A stretch of DNA of 64,000 nt from Halovivax asiaticus JCM 14624. GTDB lineage: Archaea; Halobacteriota; Halobacteria; Halobacteriales; Natrialbaceae. Each line of letters starts with the position of its first letter. Position 1 is the stretch's first letter. This document shows positions 26,401-35,600 of the stretch, piece by piece. The stretch covers positions 1 to 64,000 of the forward strand of contig NZ_AOIQ01000021.1 of the NCBI RefSeq assembly GCF_000337515.1. The letters are read 5' to 3'. The notes under the pieces are model-generated. The model was not told the origin of the DNA. It did no database searches and saw only the letters and a program-made list of their open reading frames with translations. A program made the position numbers and the translations under genes.

Positions 26401-27465
26401 ATGCGCGTCGGCGTCGTCTCGTTTCGGACCGTCCACCATCGCCGTAGCGAGACGACCGAACGGATCCAGACGCTGGTCGAACTCCTGCGAGACGACGGCC
26501 ACGACGTCCACGTCTTCTGTGCACGCTGGTGGCCCGACGACCGCGATATCGTCGCCGAGGAGGGAATCACCTACCACGGCGTCGCCCCCGACCGCGACTC
26601 CGGGCGAGCCTTCCTCGTCCGACTGCCGGTCGCGATCCGGAAACTCGGCGCCGACGTGATCCACGTCGGGGCGAACCCGCCGAAGCAGGTCGGCGCGGCG
26701 AGTCTCGGGACGAAACTCTCACGCACGCCGGTGGTCCTGGAGTGGGACGGCTCCATCGGCGACGGCGCCGAGAAGGACTACAAACGCGCCCTCGGGGCCG
26801 CAGACGCCGTCGTCACTCCTTCACAACTGGTTCGCACCTGGGCGCGCGAACGCGGGGCCGACGGCGACGACGTCACCGTGGTTCCAAACCCCATCGATAT
26901 TGATCGAATTCGTGAGGTCGACCCCGGCGAGCCCGCGGAGGTCGTCTACGCTCGCCGACTCGACGAGGGGGCCAATCTGGAGAGCGTCATGCTCGCGCTC
27001 GCGGAACTGCGCGACCGTGACTGGACGGCGACGGTGATCGGCGACGGCCCGTGGCGCGAGGAGTACGAGTCGATGGCTGGCGACCTCCGGATCGCGGATC
27101 GGATCCGCTTCGTCGGCGAGGCCGACCGCGACGAGCGCATCGCCATCTACCGCGCGGCGCACGTCTTCGCCCAGACCGCCGAGTACTGTCGCTTCCCCAC
27201 CGAACTGGCCTGGGCGCTTGCCTGTGGCTGCGTCGGCGTCGTCGAGTACCACGTCGACTCGGCCGGCCACGAACTCGTCGAGGGCCGCGAACGCGGCTTT
27301 CGCACCACGAGCGAGTCGGAACTCGCCGACGCAATCGTCGACGCCGGCGAGCTGGAATCGCTCGACTTCGACGACTCGTTCGCCGAGTTCGACCGTGAGA
27401 ACGTTCTCCGGCAGTACATAGAGTGCTACGAACGAGTGCAGGACCAGCGTGGGTTGTTCGGGTAA
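26401..27465 (+). CDS. Glycosyltransferase family 4-like
   Basis: 354 residues, GT-B fold. The N-domain begins MRVGVVSFRTVHHRRSETTERI, and the linker includes ADAVVTPSQLVRTWARERG and VVPNPIDIDRI. In the C-domain the nucleotide-sugar region has ATVIGDGPWREEYESMA, FVGEADRDERIAIYRAAHVFAQTAEYCRFPTELAWALACGC, where the usual EgxGlvllEAlacG block is replaced by CRFPTELAWALACGC. It may act on protein or lipid glycans. The leaderless promoter fixes the start. It is alone, followed by a structured intergenic segment. Confidence 0.87.
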   Translation: MRVGVVSFRTVHHRRSETTERIQTLVELLRDDGHDVHVFCARWWPDDRDIVAEEGITYHGVAPDRDSGRAFLVRLPVAIRKLGADVIHVGANPPKQVGAASLGTKLSRTPVVLEWDGSIGDGAEKDYKRALGAADAVVTPSQLVRTWARERGADGDDVTVVPNPIDIDRIREVDPGEPAEVVYARRLDEGANLESVMLALAELRDRDWTATVIGDGPWREEYESMAGDLRIADRIRFVGEADRDERIAIYRAAHVFAQTAEYCRFPTELAWALACGCVGVVEYHVDSAGHELVEGRERGFRTTSESELADAIVDAGELESLDFDDSFAEFDRENVLRQYIECYERVQDQRGLFG

Positions 27466-27505
27466 CGGTGCGGTTTTCCTCGCGTTTTTGAACGGTGACA
27501 CTCTA

Positions 27506-27597
27506 TCGGGGGATTCGTCGGCTCGCTCGATCCGACGCGACACGAGCCGTCGACGGACCGGACGCTGGTGTCGGCCACCACTGAACGAATCCCCCGA
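27506..27597. other. 92-base inverted-repeat element with two inner hairpins
   Basis: Outer arms TCGGGGGATTCGT (27506-27518) and ACGAATCCCCCGA (27585-27597) are perfectly complementary over 13 bp. Inside are CGGCTCG/CGAGCCG (27519-27525 with 27543-27549) and TGGTG/CACCA (27566-27570 with 27576-27580). The whole can fold as a three-way junction. It lies in a 196-base gap between the glycosyltransferase and Bat genes, behind a T-run (27484-27489). It may be a terminator, a structured RNA or a small mobile repeat; sequence alone does not decide. Confidence 0.55.
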
Positions 27598-27661
27598 GCG
27601 GACCGTCGGGTGTTCTGACGTCTCCTAACGGCTACGGTTCTGGCGATCCTGAAGGCACCCC

Positions 27662-28321
27662 ATGAGCGTCTTTCTCGAGTTCACCATCGCCAAAACGGCG
27701 TTCACGCTCGGCAGCGTCCTGGCTGGATCACCACCGATGTCCGTCGAACTGGAACGGATCGTCCCGACGGGGGACTCGGCGATGCCCTTCCTGTGGGTGA
27801 CCGGCGACGACTTCGACGCGTTCGAGCGAAAAGTGCGCGGCCACGAGTACGTCGACGACGTCATCGCGCTCGATCGGGTCGGCGACAGCACGCTCTACCG
27901 CGTGATCTGGTACGAGACCCACAACGACCTCATCCGCGGTATCACGGAAGCCGACGGCACTATCCTCGAGGGTCGCGCGCAGGGGCGCTGGCACTTTCGC
28001 GTTCGGTTCCCGGACCACGACTCGCTCTCGCAATTTAGCGACTTTTGCACGGATCGCGACTTACCCATCGAGATCGTTCGCACCTACACGGAGCTCGAAG
28101 ACGCCGAGGGCCTCGTCCAGTACGGACTCTCGGATGAACAGCGAGACGCGCTCCTCCTCGGGCTGCGCCGGGGCTACTTCGACACCCCCAGTCGGACGAG
28201 CCTGGACGACCTCGCCGACGAACTGGAGATCTCCCAGCAGGCCACCTCGGATCGAATCCGTCGGGGAACGGAACAGGTTCTGACCGAAGCGCTTCTGCTA
28301 ACCGAGGAACACGAGGAGTGA
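27662..28321 (+). CDS. Bat-family helix-turn-helix transcription regulator
   Basis: 219 residues with the layout of haloarchaeal bacterio-opsin-activator-like regulators. The N-terminal domain starts with the typical MSVFLEFTI, and the C-terminal HTH_10 domain is YGLSDEQRDALLLGLRRGYFDTPSRTSLDDLADELEISQQATSDRIRRGTEQVL, with the helix-turn-helix near residues 177-205. There is no PAS or GAF sensor in front, so the input is probably through the N-terminal beta domain. The target is not known; neighbours offer only a second small HTH gene 158 bases downstream. Confidence 0.93.
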   Translation: MSVFLEFTIAKTAFTLGSVLAGSPPMSVELERIVPTGDSAMPFLWVTGDDFDAFERKVRGHEYVDDVIALDRVGDSTLYRVIWYETHNDLIRGITEADGTILEGRAQGRWHFRVRFPDHDSLSQFSDFCTDRDLPIEIVRTYTELEDAEGLVQYGLSDEQRDALLLGLRRGYFDTPSRTSLDDLADELEISQQATSDRIRRGTEQVLTEALLLTEEHEE

Positions 28322-28345
28322 CGATCGATGTCACGCCGGCCGACG

Positions 28346-28382
28346 GGGTGTCTTAAACGAATAGTAGCTACTACGGACACCC
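28346..28382. promoter_or_regulatory. Nested inverted repeats upstream of the small HTH gene
   Basis: Arms GGGTGTC (28346-28352) and GACACCC (28376-28382) flank a perfect 12-bp palindrome TAGTAGCTACTA (28362-28373), with CTTAAAC between them resembling a TATA element. The site lies after the Bat gene and about 100 bases before the small HTH gene. It could be an operator for either regulator, or a terminator hairpin. Confidence 0.4.
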
Positions 28383-28479
28383 TCTCGGTCGACGACCCGG
28401 TGTGTTCGAACACGATCATGCCCACAGTCACCTGCGACGCACGATCCGGCGACCAGTACCGCACGTCGGGTGAGACACG

Positions 28480-28869
28480 ATGACCGCTTCGGGCGAGCGA
28501 TCGTCGGCCAGCTACGACGCGATCATCGAGGTGTGTTCCCACCCTGTCCGTCGCGTCGCGCTCGCGACACTGCTGGAGCAACGCGGGTCGATCACGCTCA
28601 CCGAGTTGGCGGCGTCGATCGAGGCGAACGCCGCGAGTGTCACTGGCGACCAGCCGAACGGGCTATCGGACGCCGACGATCGCACTTCGTCGACGCTTCA
28701 TCTCACGCTTCATCACACTCACCTCCCGAAACTGGCGGAGGCGTGCCTCGTCGAGTACGATGCAGAGCGACGTGTGGTCGAACCGACGGCCGAATTCGAC
28801 CGCGTCCGGCCCCTGATGTCGACGATCGTCGCCGCGGATCCCGCCCTCGAAACGCCGACCGTCGGCTAA
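28480..28869 (+). CDS. Small winged-HTH-like haloarchaeal protein (DUF7344-like)
   Basis: 129 residues. VCSHPVRRVALATLLEQRGSITLTELAASIEAN is a winged-helix start, and the middle LHLTLHHTHLPKLAEACLVEYDAERRVVEPT matches the beta-wing and the haloarchaeal motif (l.H.HLPkLaeaGlvdyD). The family is usually catalogued as DUF7344. A cytosolic DNA-binding regulator is likely. Pairs in position with the Bat gene upstream on the same strand. Confidence 0.82.
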   Translation: MTASGERSSASYDAIIEVCSHPVRRVALATLLEQRGSITLTELAASIEANAASVTGDQPNGLSDADDRTSSTLHLTLHHTHLPKLAEACLVEYDAERRVVEPTAEFDRVRPLMSTIVAADPALETPTVG

Positions 28870-28912
28870 TCGCGGCCATCTCCGGTCGCCCGTTTTTGCG
28901 CTGCGGGACGGC

Positions 28913-29611
28913 TCACGCCCGCCGCGCGAGCAGGTAGCGCCACTCCCCGCCGCCGAGTTCGTCGCCGATCGTCCGCGCGTCGGCGACGGTGAATCCGACC
29001 TCGTCGAGCGTCTCGCGGGTCCACTCGTCGCCGTGGAAGCTCCAGCGCATCGCGGCGCCACCGTCGAGCCAGTCGGGGTTCTCACCTTCCCAGGCGCCAG
29101 CGCCGACGGTGAGAAGTAGCCACCCGCCGGCGGCCGTCACCCGCGCGAACTCTTCGAGAACGCTCTCGTGTTCGGTCTTCGGGACGTGGATGATCGAGTG
29201 CAGTGCACAGATCCCGCCGAATGCGTCGTCTTCGAACGGCAGGCTCGTCAGGTCGCCCTGGACGAGCGGGATGTCGTTCCCCTCGACGGTCCGTCCGACC
29301 GTCTCGCTCGCGAGCTCGAGTTGCGATCGGGAGACGTCGAGCCCGACGACAGCCGCTCCCAGCTCGGACAGCGGTTGCGACGCCGCTCGCCCATCGCCGC
29401 AGCCGGCGTCGAGAACTCGTGGACTGGCGTCGTCGATGCGTGCGTACAGCTCCTCGATCAGAGCCAGTTCCTCGGAATCTTGCTCGCGCTCGGCCGCGTA
29501 CGTCCGGGCGAGTTCGTCGTATCCCTCGCGAACCTGGTTGCGGTGAGCTGCTGGGTCGTCCGGATCGTCCTCTTCTGTCACTCCGAACCCACCTCTCCCG
29601 TCACTTCGCAT
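28913..29611 (-). CDS. Class I SAM-dependent methyltransferase
   Basis: 232 residues. Motif I is VLDAGCGDGRAASQPLSELGAAVVGLDVSRSQLELA, then LVQGDLTSLPFEDDAFGGICALHSIIHV and FARVTAAGGWLLLTVGAGAWEG. The N-terminal QVREGYDELARTYAAEREQ is the UbiE-like leader. The C-terminus GGGEWRYLLARRA is common among archaeal relatives. The ATG at 29611 overlaps the end of the folCP gene by 11 bases; a GTG at 29581 is an alternative. Co-transcribed behind folCP, but there is no clear link to folate use. Confidence 0.85.
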   Translation of the reverse strand: MRSDGRGGFGVTEEDDPDDPAAHRNQVREGYDELARTYAAEREQDSEELALIEELYARIDDASPRVLDAGCGDGRAASQPLSELGAAVVGLDVSRSQLELASETVGRTVEGNDIPLVQGDLTSLPFEDDAFGGICALHSIIHVPKTEHESVLEEFARVTAAGGWLLLTVGAGAWEGENPDWLDGGAAMRWSFHGDEWTRETLDEVGFTVADARTIGDELGGGEWRYLLARRA

Positions 29612-32264
29612 CGCCTCGATCTCGTCGCCGATGCGCGTATCCGGTCGAATCCCGCGTCGCGAGCGCCGTCTCCACGGCGGCGACGTTCTCGGGGACGTCG
29701 TGGACGCGGACGATGTCGGCACCGCGGTCGACGGCCAGCGCCGTGGCGGCGACGGTCGACTCAAGCCGATCGCCGGCGTCCTGGCCCACCCAGTCGTACA
29801 TCGACTTCTGGGAGTGCCCGATCAGAATCGGACAGCCGAGTGCGCGGAACTCGTCGGTGCGATCAAGTAACTCGAACTCCTCTCGCTTCGACTTGCCGAA
29901 CCCGAGGCCGGGGTCGACGATGATCTGCTCCCGATCGAGTCCCGCCCGTTCGGCGAGCAGAACGGTCTCTGCGAGCTCCGCGAGGACGTCACCGACGACG
30001 TCGTCGTAGGTCACCTCGCGGTCGGGGTCAACCGGCGCGTCGAGGCTGTGCATGACGATCAGCGAGGCGTCGTGCTCGGCGGCGACGAAGCGCATCTCGG
30101 GATCGGCGAGGCCGGAGACGTCGTTGACGATGTCCGCGCCGGCGTCGAGGGCGGCCTCGGCGACGGCGGCCTTGCGCGTGTCGATCGAGACGGCCGCATC
30201 GAGGTCGCGGATGCGCTCGATGACGGGAACGACGCGGTCGATCTCCTCGTCGACGGGGACCGGCTCCGCGCCGGGGCGGGTGGATTCCCCGCCGACGTCG
30301 AGTATCGTCGCGCCGGCGTCGACCATCGACTCGGCCCGTGCGACTGCGGACTCGACGTCGTCGTACTCGCCGCCGTCGTGGAAACTGTCCGGCGTGACGT
30401 TCAGGATTCCCATCACGGCCGGCGCCTCGCCCCAGGGGTACTCGGTCCCCGTGACGTCGGGGCCGTGCGGACTGGGGCTGCCGGCACCGGTGTCGCCCGA
30501 TTTGCCGATCCCGAGCGTCTCCCGGAGTTCTGCCCCGATCGCGGCGAGGCCGTAGGGCTGGGCGTCGAGCTTCTCGACGAGCCGTTTGAACTGCGACAGT
30601 GTGCCCATACAGACCGCCTCGACGAGTTGCTCCTCCCGTTGGAGGCCAGACAGGGCGCACTCGCCGCCAAGGCTCAGCAGCTCCTGTTTGAGATAGGTTG
30701 CCTGCCGTTCCTGCAGTCTAAGGTGGACCGTCCGATGGACAGCCTTCCCGCGCATCCGCCAGAGGCCCTTCTCGGTCACGTTCGCCCGTTCCAGGGTCCG
30801 CCGGGCGTCATTGAGGTCCCGTACGTCGGTCTCGACACCCGTGAGGGTGTAGTGCGTCCGGGCCTCGGCGATGGCGTACAGCGAGCCGGCGACGACGACC
30901 GCGTCACCCGGCTCGGCCTGGGCGAGCGCGTGTTCGAACCCATCCCGGACCGCGGAGATCGTCCGCACGTCTTCGACGCCCTCGCGCTCGAAGAGCCGGG
31001 CGAGGACGGCTGGATCGACGGATCGATCGGTCGTGGGCCGACAGGCGACCACGGAGTCCGGGGTCGGCAGCGCCGCGACCATTTCGCCGTAGTCCTTGTC
31101 GTGCATGACGCCGACGACGAGGTGGAGGTCGTCGTACTCGAACGTCGAGAGCGTGTCGGTGAATCGCTCGCAGCCGGCGGGGTTGTGCGCACCGTCAAGG
31201 ACGACGAGCGGCGCGTCGTCCATCACCTCGAACCGACCCGGCCAGTGGGCGCGGCGCAGGCCCGTTTGGAGCTCGTCGACCGAGACGTCGACCAGCTGTC
31301 GAGCCAGCGCGACGGCCACGCCGGCGTTCTCTGCCTGGTGGGCGCCGATCGCGGCCATCCGGCTACAGACGGCGTCCGCGCGCGGTCGCGTCGGGTGCCC
31401 AGACAGGTCGATCGTCACCGCCGCTTCGGCGTGGGAGACGCGCCCCTCGTAGGTGACGTGGACGTCCGGGCGGTCGCTAGCCGCGGTGGATGGATCGACG
31501 CCGTCGCCGACCGTCACTACCTCGGGCGCCACCTCGCGGATCGCGGACAGTGCCTCGCTGTCCGCGGCCGTCACGAGCGGGGTCGGGCCATCCTCGGTCG
31601 GTCCGCCGCCGGTCGTCCCGTTCCCCGCCGACCCGTCGCCGGCCATCGACTCGCCGCCCCCCTGGGACGCCCCGCCACCCGACGCCGATCCGTTCACTGC
31701 GGGGGCGACGTGGGCCATGTCGCGGGCGATCTCCGCCAGCATGTCGCCGAGGACGGTGGTGTGTTCGAGCGCGACGCTCGTCACCGCGCTCGCGACGGGC
31801 TCGACGACGCTCGTCGCGTCTTCCTTCCCCCCGATGCCGACCTCCATCACGGCGTAATCGACGTCTTCGCGGGCGAAGTGCCACAGGGCCATCGCGGTCG
31901 TCGTCTCGAAGAAGGTGGGCGAAGCGCCGTCGGCTCCCCGTTCGGTGAGGTACTCGTCGCAGGCCGCGACGAACTCGCTCACCGCCGCTTTCGGAATCGG
32001 CCGCCCGTCGACCCGGATCCGCTCGCGCATGTCCTCCAGATGCGGCGACGTGTACAGTCCGACCGTGTGGCCCGCCGCTCGCAGAATCGATTCCAGCATC
32101 CGGGCCGTCGACCCCTTCCCGTTCGAGCCCGCGAGCTGGATCGCGTCGACCGACTCGTGGGGATCGTCGAGGTGGGCGAGTACGTCCGCCGTCGACGCCG
32201 TCCCCGGGCGAATGCCGAACCGGCCGAGATCGTAGAGCCGATCGGCCGCCTCGTGATACTCCAT
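29601..32264 (-). CDS. folCP: Folylpolyglutamate synthase / dihydropteroate synthase fusion (FolC-FolP)
   Basis: 887 residues joining two folate enzymes. FolC part (about 1-480): P-loop GSNGKGSTARM, EVGIGGKEDATSVVEP, and LDGAHNPAGCERF. A Gly/Ser/Thr-rich insert of about 40 residues (about 190-230) interrupts the FolC ligase domain. A middle segment has AVHRTVHLRLQERQATYLKQELLSLGGECALS, the N-terminal extension found in archaeal-type DHPS. FolP part (about 610-870): MGILNVTPDSFHDGG, GGESTRPGAEPV, SIDTRKA, VNDVSGL and DPGLGFGKS. Such a FolC-FolP fusion is described in Haloferax volcanii. It makes dihydropteroate, then adds glutamate. Upstream of the methyltransferase gene in one operon. Confidence 0.95.
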   Translation of the reverse strand: MEYHEAADRLYDLGRFGIRPGTASTADVLAHLDDPHESVDAIQLAGSNGKGSTARMLESILRAAGHTVGLYTSPHLEDMRERIRVDGRPIPKAAVSEFVAACDEYLTERGADGASPTFFETTTAMALWHFAREDVDYAVMEVGIGGKEDATSVVEPVASAVTSVALEHTTVLGDMLAEIARDMAHVAPAVNGSASGGGASQGGGESMAGDGSAGNGTTGGGPTEDGPTPLVTAADSEALSAIREVAPEVVTVGDGVDPSTAASDRPDVHVTYEGRVSHAEAAVTIDLSGHPTRPRADAVCSRMAAIGAHQAENAGVAVALARQLVDVSVDELQTGLRRAHWPGRFEVMDDAPLVVLDGAHNPAGCERFTDTLSTFEYDDLHLVVGVMHDKDYGEMVAALPTPDSVVACRPTTDRSVDPAVLARLFEREGVEDVRTISAVRDGFEHALAQAEPGDAVVVAGSLYAIAEARTHYTLTGVETDVRDLNDARRTLERANVTEKGLWRMRGKAVHRTVHLRLQERQATYLKQELLSLGGECALSGLQREEQLVEAVCMGTLSQFKRLVEKLDAQPYGLAAIGAELRETLGIGKSGDTGAGSPSPHGPDVTGTEYPWGEAPAVMGILNVTPDSFHDGGEYDDVESAVARAESMVDAGATILDVGGESTRPGAEPVPVDEEIDRVVPVIERIRDLDAAVSIDTRKAAVAEAALDAGADIVNDVSGLADPEMRFVAAEHDASLIVMHSLDAPVDPDREVTYDDVVGDVLAELAETVLLAERAGLDREQIIVDPGLGFGKSKREEFELLDRTDEFRALGCPILIGHSQKSMYDWVGQDAGDRLESTVAATALAVDRGADIVRVHDVPENVAAVETALATRDSTGYAHRRRDRGDAK

Positions 32265-32345
32265 ACGTGATTCTCAGCGTACGGTCGCTTTAGGGTGTTG
32301 GAGTCCGATCGAGGGAACCACCAACGTGACGCAGTGATTCGGTAC

Positions 32346-32585
32346 TCACGCCCCCTGCAATCCGTTCGGCGGGCGCAGGAACAGGCCGTCGACGAGGGCG
32401 AGCGCGCCGACGACGCCCGCGAGGGCCAGTCCCGCTTCGAGCGGCAGTCCCAGCGCGCGCATCGCCGTCGCCGCGCCGGCGAACGCCATCGGGATGATCG
32501 CGAGCAACAGGTCCCATCTGGTGACCGTCGAGACGAGTCGTCGGAGTCGCGCGAAGCCAGGAAGGGCACGGATGATTCTCTGCAT
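32346..32585 (-). CDS. Small membrane protein
   Basis: 79 residues from MQRIIRALPGFARLRRLVS. A basic amphipathic N-terminus is followed by two hydrophobic helices (WDLLLAIIPMAFAGAATAMRA and GLALAGVVGALALVDGLFL). No family recognised beyond being of a type common in haloarchaea. Sits between folCP and carB, same strand as both. An ATG six codons upstream is also possible. Confidence 0.6.
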   Translation of the reverse strand: MQRIIRALPGFARLRRLVSTVTRWDLLLAIIPMAFAGAATAMRALGLPLEAGLALAGVVGALALVDGLFLRPPNGLQGA

Positions 32586-32697
32586 GTCGATACGCACCTC
32601 CACGTGGGCGTACGGGAGCGACGATTAAAAAAACAGTGGAAACGGCCCGAGTGGGTCCGAGAGGGTGTATTGGTCCTTTAGGGCCGGTCGTTCTCTC

Positions 32698-35600
32698 TCA
32701 CTCGGTCTTCGGCTGGCCCCAGTACTCGTCGCGCTGCGGGCGGTCGCCGATGGCCTCGACGTCGATCGGTTCGTCTCGCAGCTCGCGTGCCTCAAGTGCG
32801 GCCGACGCCGCTTCTTCCGTCGAGAAGTACGGAATCTCCTCCTCGACGGCGACGGTGAGCAGGTCACGCTTGCCGGAGACGATCATGTCGATCTCGCCGC
32901 GTCTGGTCGCCTCGACCAGATCGACGGCGTCGGAGAGGTCGTAGTACTCGGTGAAGCCGTCGACGAGCGCCTCGCCGGCCTCGCTGTCGGGGTCGGGGAA
33001 GGCGTCGTCGGCCAGGTCGAGGACGATCGTGCCCGACTCGGGGATCTCGTTTCCGGCCGCCGATTGAGCCTTCTCGTAGGCCTTGCCGACGGTGTCGGCG
33101 GTGCCCATGACTTCGCCCGTCGACTTCATCTCGGGGCCCAGGCGCGGGTCGGAGTCGGGCAGGCGGTCGAACGGTAGGACGACCTCCTTGATCGAGGTCT
33201 GCTCGGGTACCTGCTCGGTGACGTCGAGTTCGTCGAGCGAGTTACCGGCCATGACCTGCGCGGCGATCTTCGCGATCGGAACGCCCGTGGCTTTCGAGAT
33301 GAACGGCACCGTGCGCGAGGAGCGCGGATTGGCTTCCAGAACGTACACGTCCTCGTCCTTGACCGCCAGCTGGACGTTGAGCAGGCCCACGGTGTCCAGG
33401 CCGCGGGCGATCTCCTCGGCGACCTCGCGCACCCGGCGGTTGACGTCGCGTCCCAGCGAGCGCGGCGGGATCATACACGCCGAGTCGCCGGAGTGGACCC
33501 CTGCGCTCTCGACGTGTTCCATGATGCCGCCGATGAGGACGTCCTCGCCGTCTGCCACGGCGTCGACGTCCAGCTCGACGGCGTCTTCTAAGAACTCGTC
33601 GACGAGGATCGGCTTGTCCGGGCTCACGCGGACGGCCTCTTCGATGTACTCTTCCAGTTCGGCGTCGTCGTAGACGATCTCCATCGCGCGCCCGCCGAGG
33701 ACGTAGGATGGACGCACCAGGACGGGGTAGCCGATCTCGTGGGCGAGTTCCAGCGCCTCCTCGCGGGAGGTCGCGGAGCCGCCTTCGGGCTGGGCGATAC
33801 CCAGCTCGTCCATCAGGGCGTTGAAGCGGTCGCGGTCCTCCGCCAGGTCCATCGCCCCGACGCCGGTCCCCATAATCTCGCAGTCGAGACCCCGACGTGC
33901 GAGTTCGTCTTCGAGCGGTTCGCCGATGTTCACCGAGGTCTGGCCGCCGAACTGGACCATCACGCCGTCGGCGCCGGTCGTCTCGGCCACGTCGGCGACC
34001 TCCTCGGCCGTGATCGGCTCGAAGAACAGCCCGTCGGAGGTGTCGTAGTCTGTCGAGACCGTCTCGGGATTGTTGTTCACGACGTGGGCGTCGATGCCGA
34101 GTTCGCGAAGTGCCTGGACGGCGTGGACCGCACAGTAGTCGAACTCCACGCCCTGTCCGATCCGGATTGGGCCGCCGCCGACGACGACCACGCTCTCGAC
34201 GTCCGGATCGATTTCGAGTTCGCTCGCCATCCGGGAGACGCGCTCGGCGTCATCCGGGGACTCGGTCCCAGCGCTTCCTGCACGTCCGGCCCCCGGCACG
34301 GCCGCCTCCGCGAACGCCGACTGGCGTGCGGAGTAGTAGTACGGCGTCTCGGCCTCGAATTCGCCCGCACAGGTGTCGACCTGTTTGTACGAGCGACCTG
34401 GAACCGCGGACTCGACCGATCCGACGTCGACGTCGGCGAGCGCGGCGATCTCGTCGTTCGTCCGGCCGGCGACGGCGGCGTCGGTGAACTCCCCGTCGCG
34501 GGCGAGGGCGTCTGCCTCGGCGATCCGGGCGAAGCGCTCGACGTACCACTCGTAGATACCGGTCAGCTCGCAGACTTCCTCGACCGAGAAGCCACGATCG
34601 AACGCCTCCAGCATCGCGTAGGGACGGTCGGGGGATGGTCGTTCGAGATACTCGGTCGAGAGCGTCGCGTCGTCGACCTCGTCCCAGTCGACGCTGGGGT
34701 CGTACTCCGACGAACGGAGGGCTTTCAGCAGGCTCTCCTCGAAGGTCCGGCCGATGGCCATCGCTTCACCGGTGGACTTCATCGCGGTCGTCAGCTCGAA
34801 GTCGACGTCGTCGAACTTGTCGATGGGCCAGCGCGGCACCTTCGTGACGACGTAGTCGATGGCGGGCTCGAACGCGGCGGTCGTCTCGCCGGTGATCTCG
34901 TTATCGATCTCGTGGAGACGCTTGCCCAGTGCGACCTTCGCGGTGACGCGGGCAATCGGGTAGCCGGTCGCCTTCGAGGCCAGTGCGGAGGAGCGCGAGA
35001 CGCGGGGGTTGACCTCGACGACGCGGTACTCGCCGCCCGGCGTGCCGTCGTCGTGCCAGGCGAACTGGATGTTACAGCCGCCCTGGATGCCGAGATCGCG
35101 GATGACGTCGAGCGCCGCGGTGCGCATCTCCTGGTGGCCGTCGTCGGGGATGACCTGCGAGGGGGTGACGACTGTCGACTCGCCCGTGTGGATTCCCATC
35201 GGGTCGAGGTTTTCCATGTTGCAGATGATGATACAGGAGTCGTCGGCGTCGCGCATCACCTCGTACTCGAGTTCGACCCAGCCGGCGATCGATTCGGTGA
35301 TGAGGACCTCGCTGTTTCGCGAGAGGCGCAGGCCCGTGCGGACGCGCTCGATCAACTCGTCCATCTCGGCGACGACGCCGGAGCCCGAGCCGCCGAGCGT
35401 GTAGGTCGTCCGCGCGATGACGGGGAGGCCGCCGACCTCGTCGACGGCGTCTTCGACGCGTTCTTCGAGGTCGGCTTCGGTGAGTTCGGCGACGGACTCG
35501 TCCTCGTCTAACGTGATCGTCGTCGAGGCGGGCACTGGCTGTCCGATCGACTCCATCCGTTGGCGGAAGAGGTCGCGGTCCTCGGTCGCGTAGATGGTGT

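Noticed and set aside
30048-32270. 740-codon open frame on the plus strand opposite folCP
   Set aside because: Antisense shadow produced by high GC and few stop codons; translation lacks any family feature, while the minus strand encodes a clear FolC-FolP protein.
33739-35511. 590-codon open frame opposite carB
   Set aside because: Same kind of antisense shadow; carB is unmistakable on the other strand.
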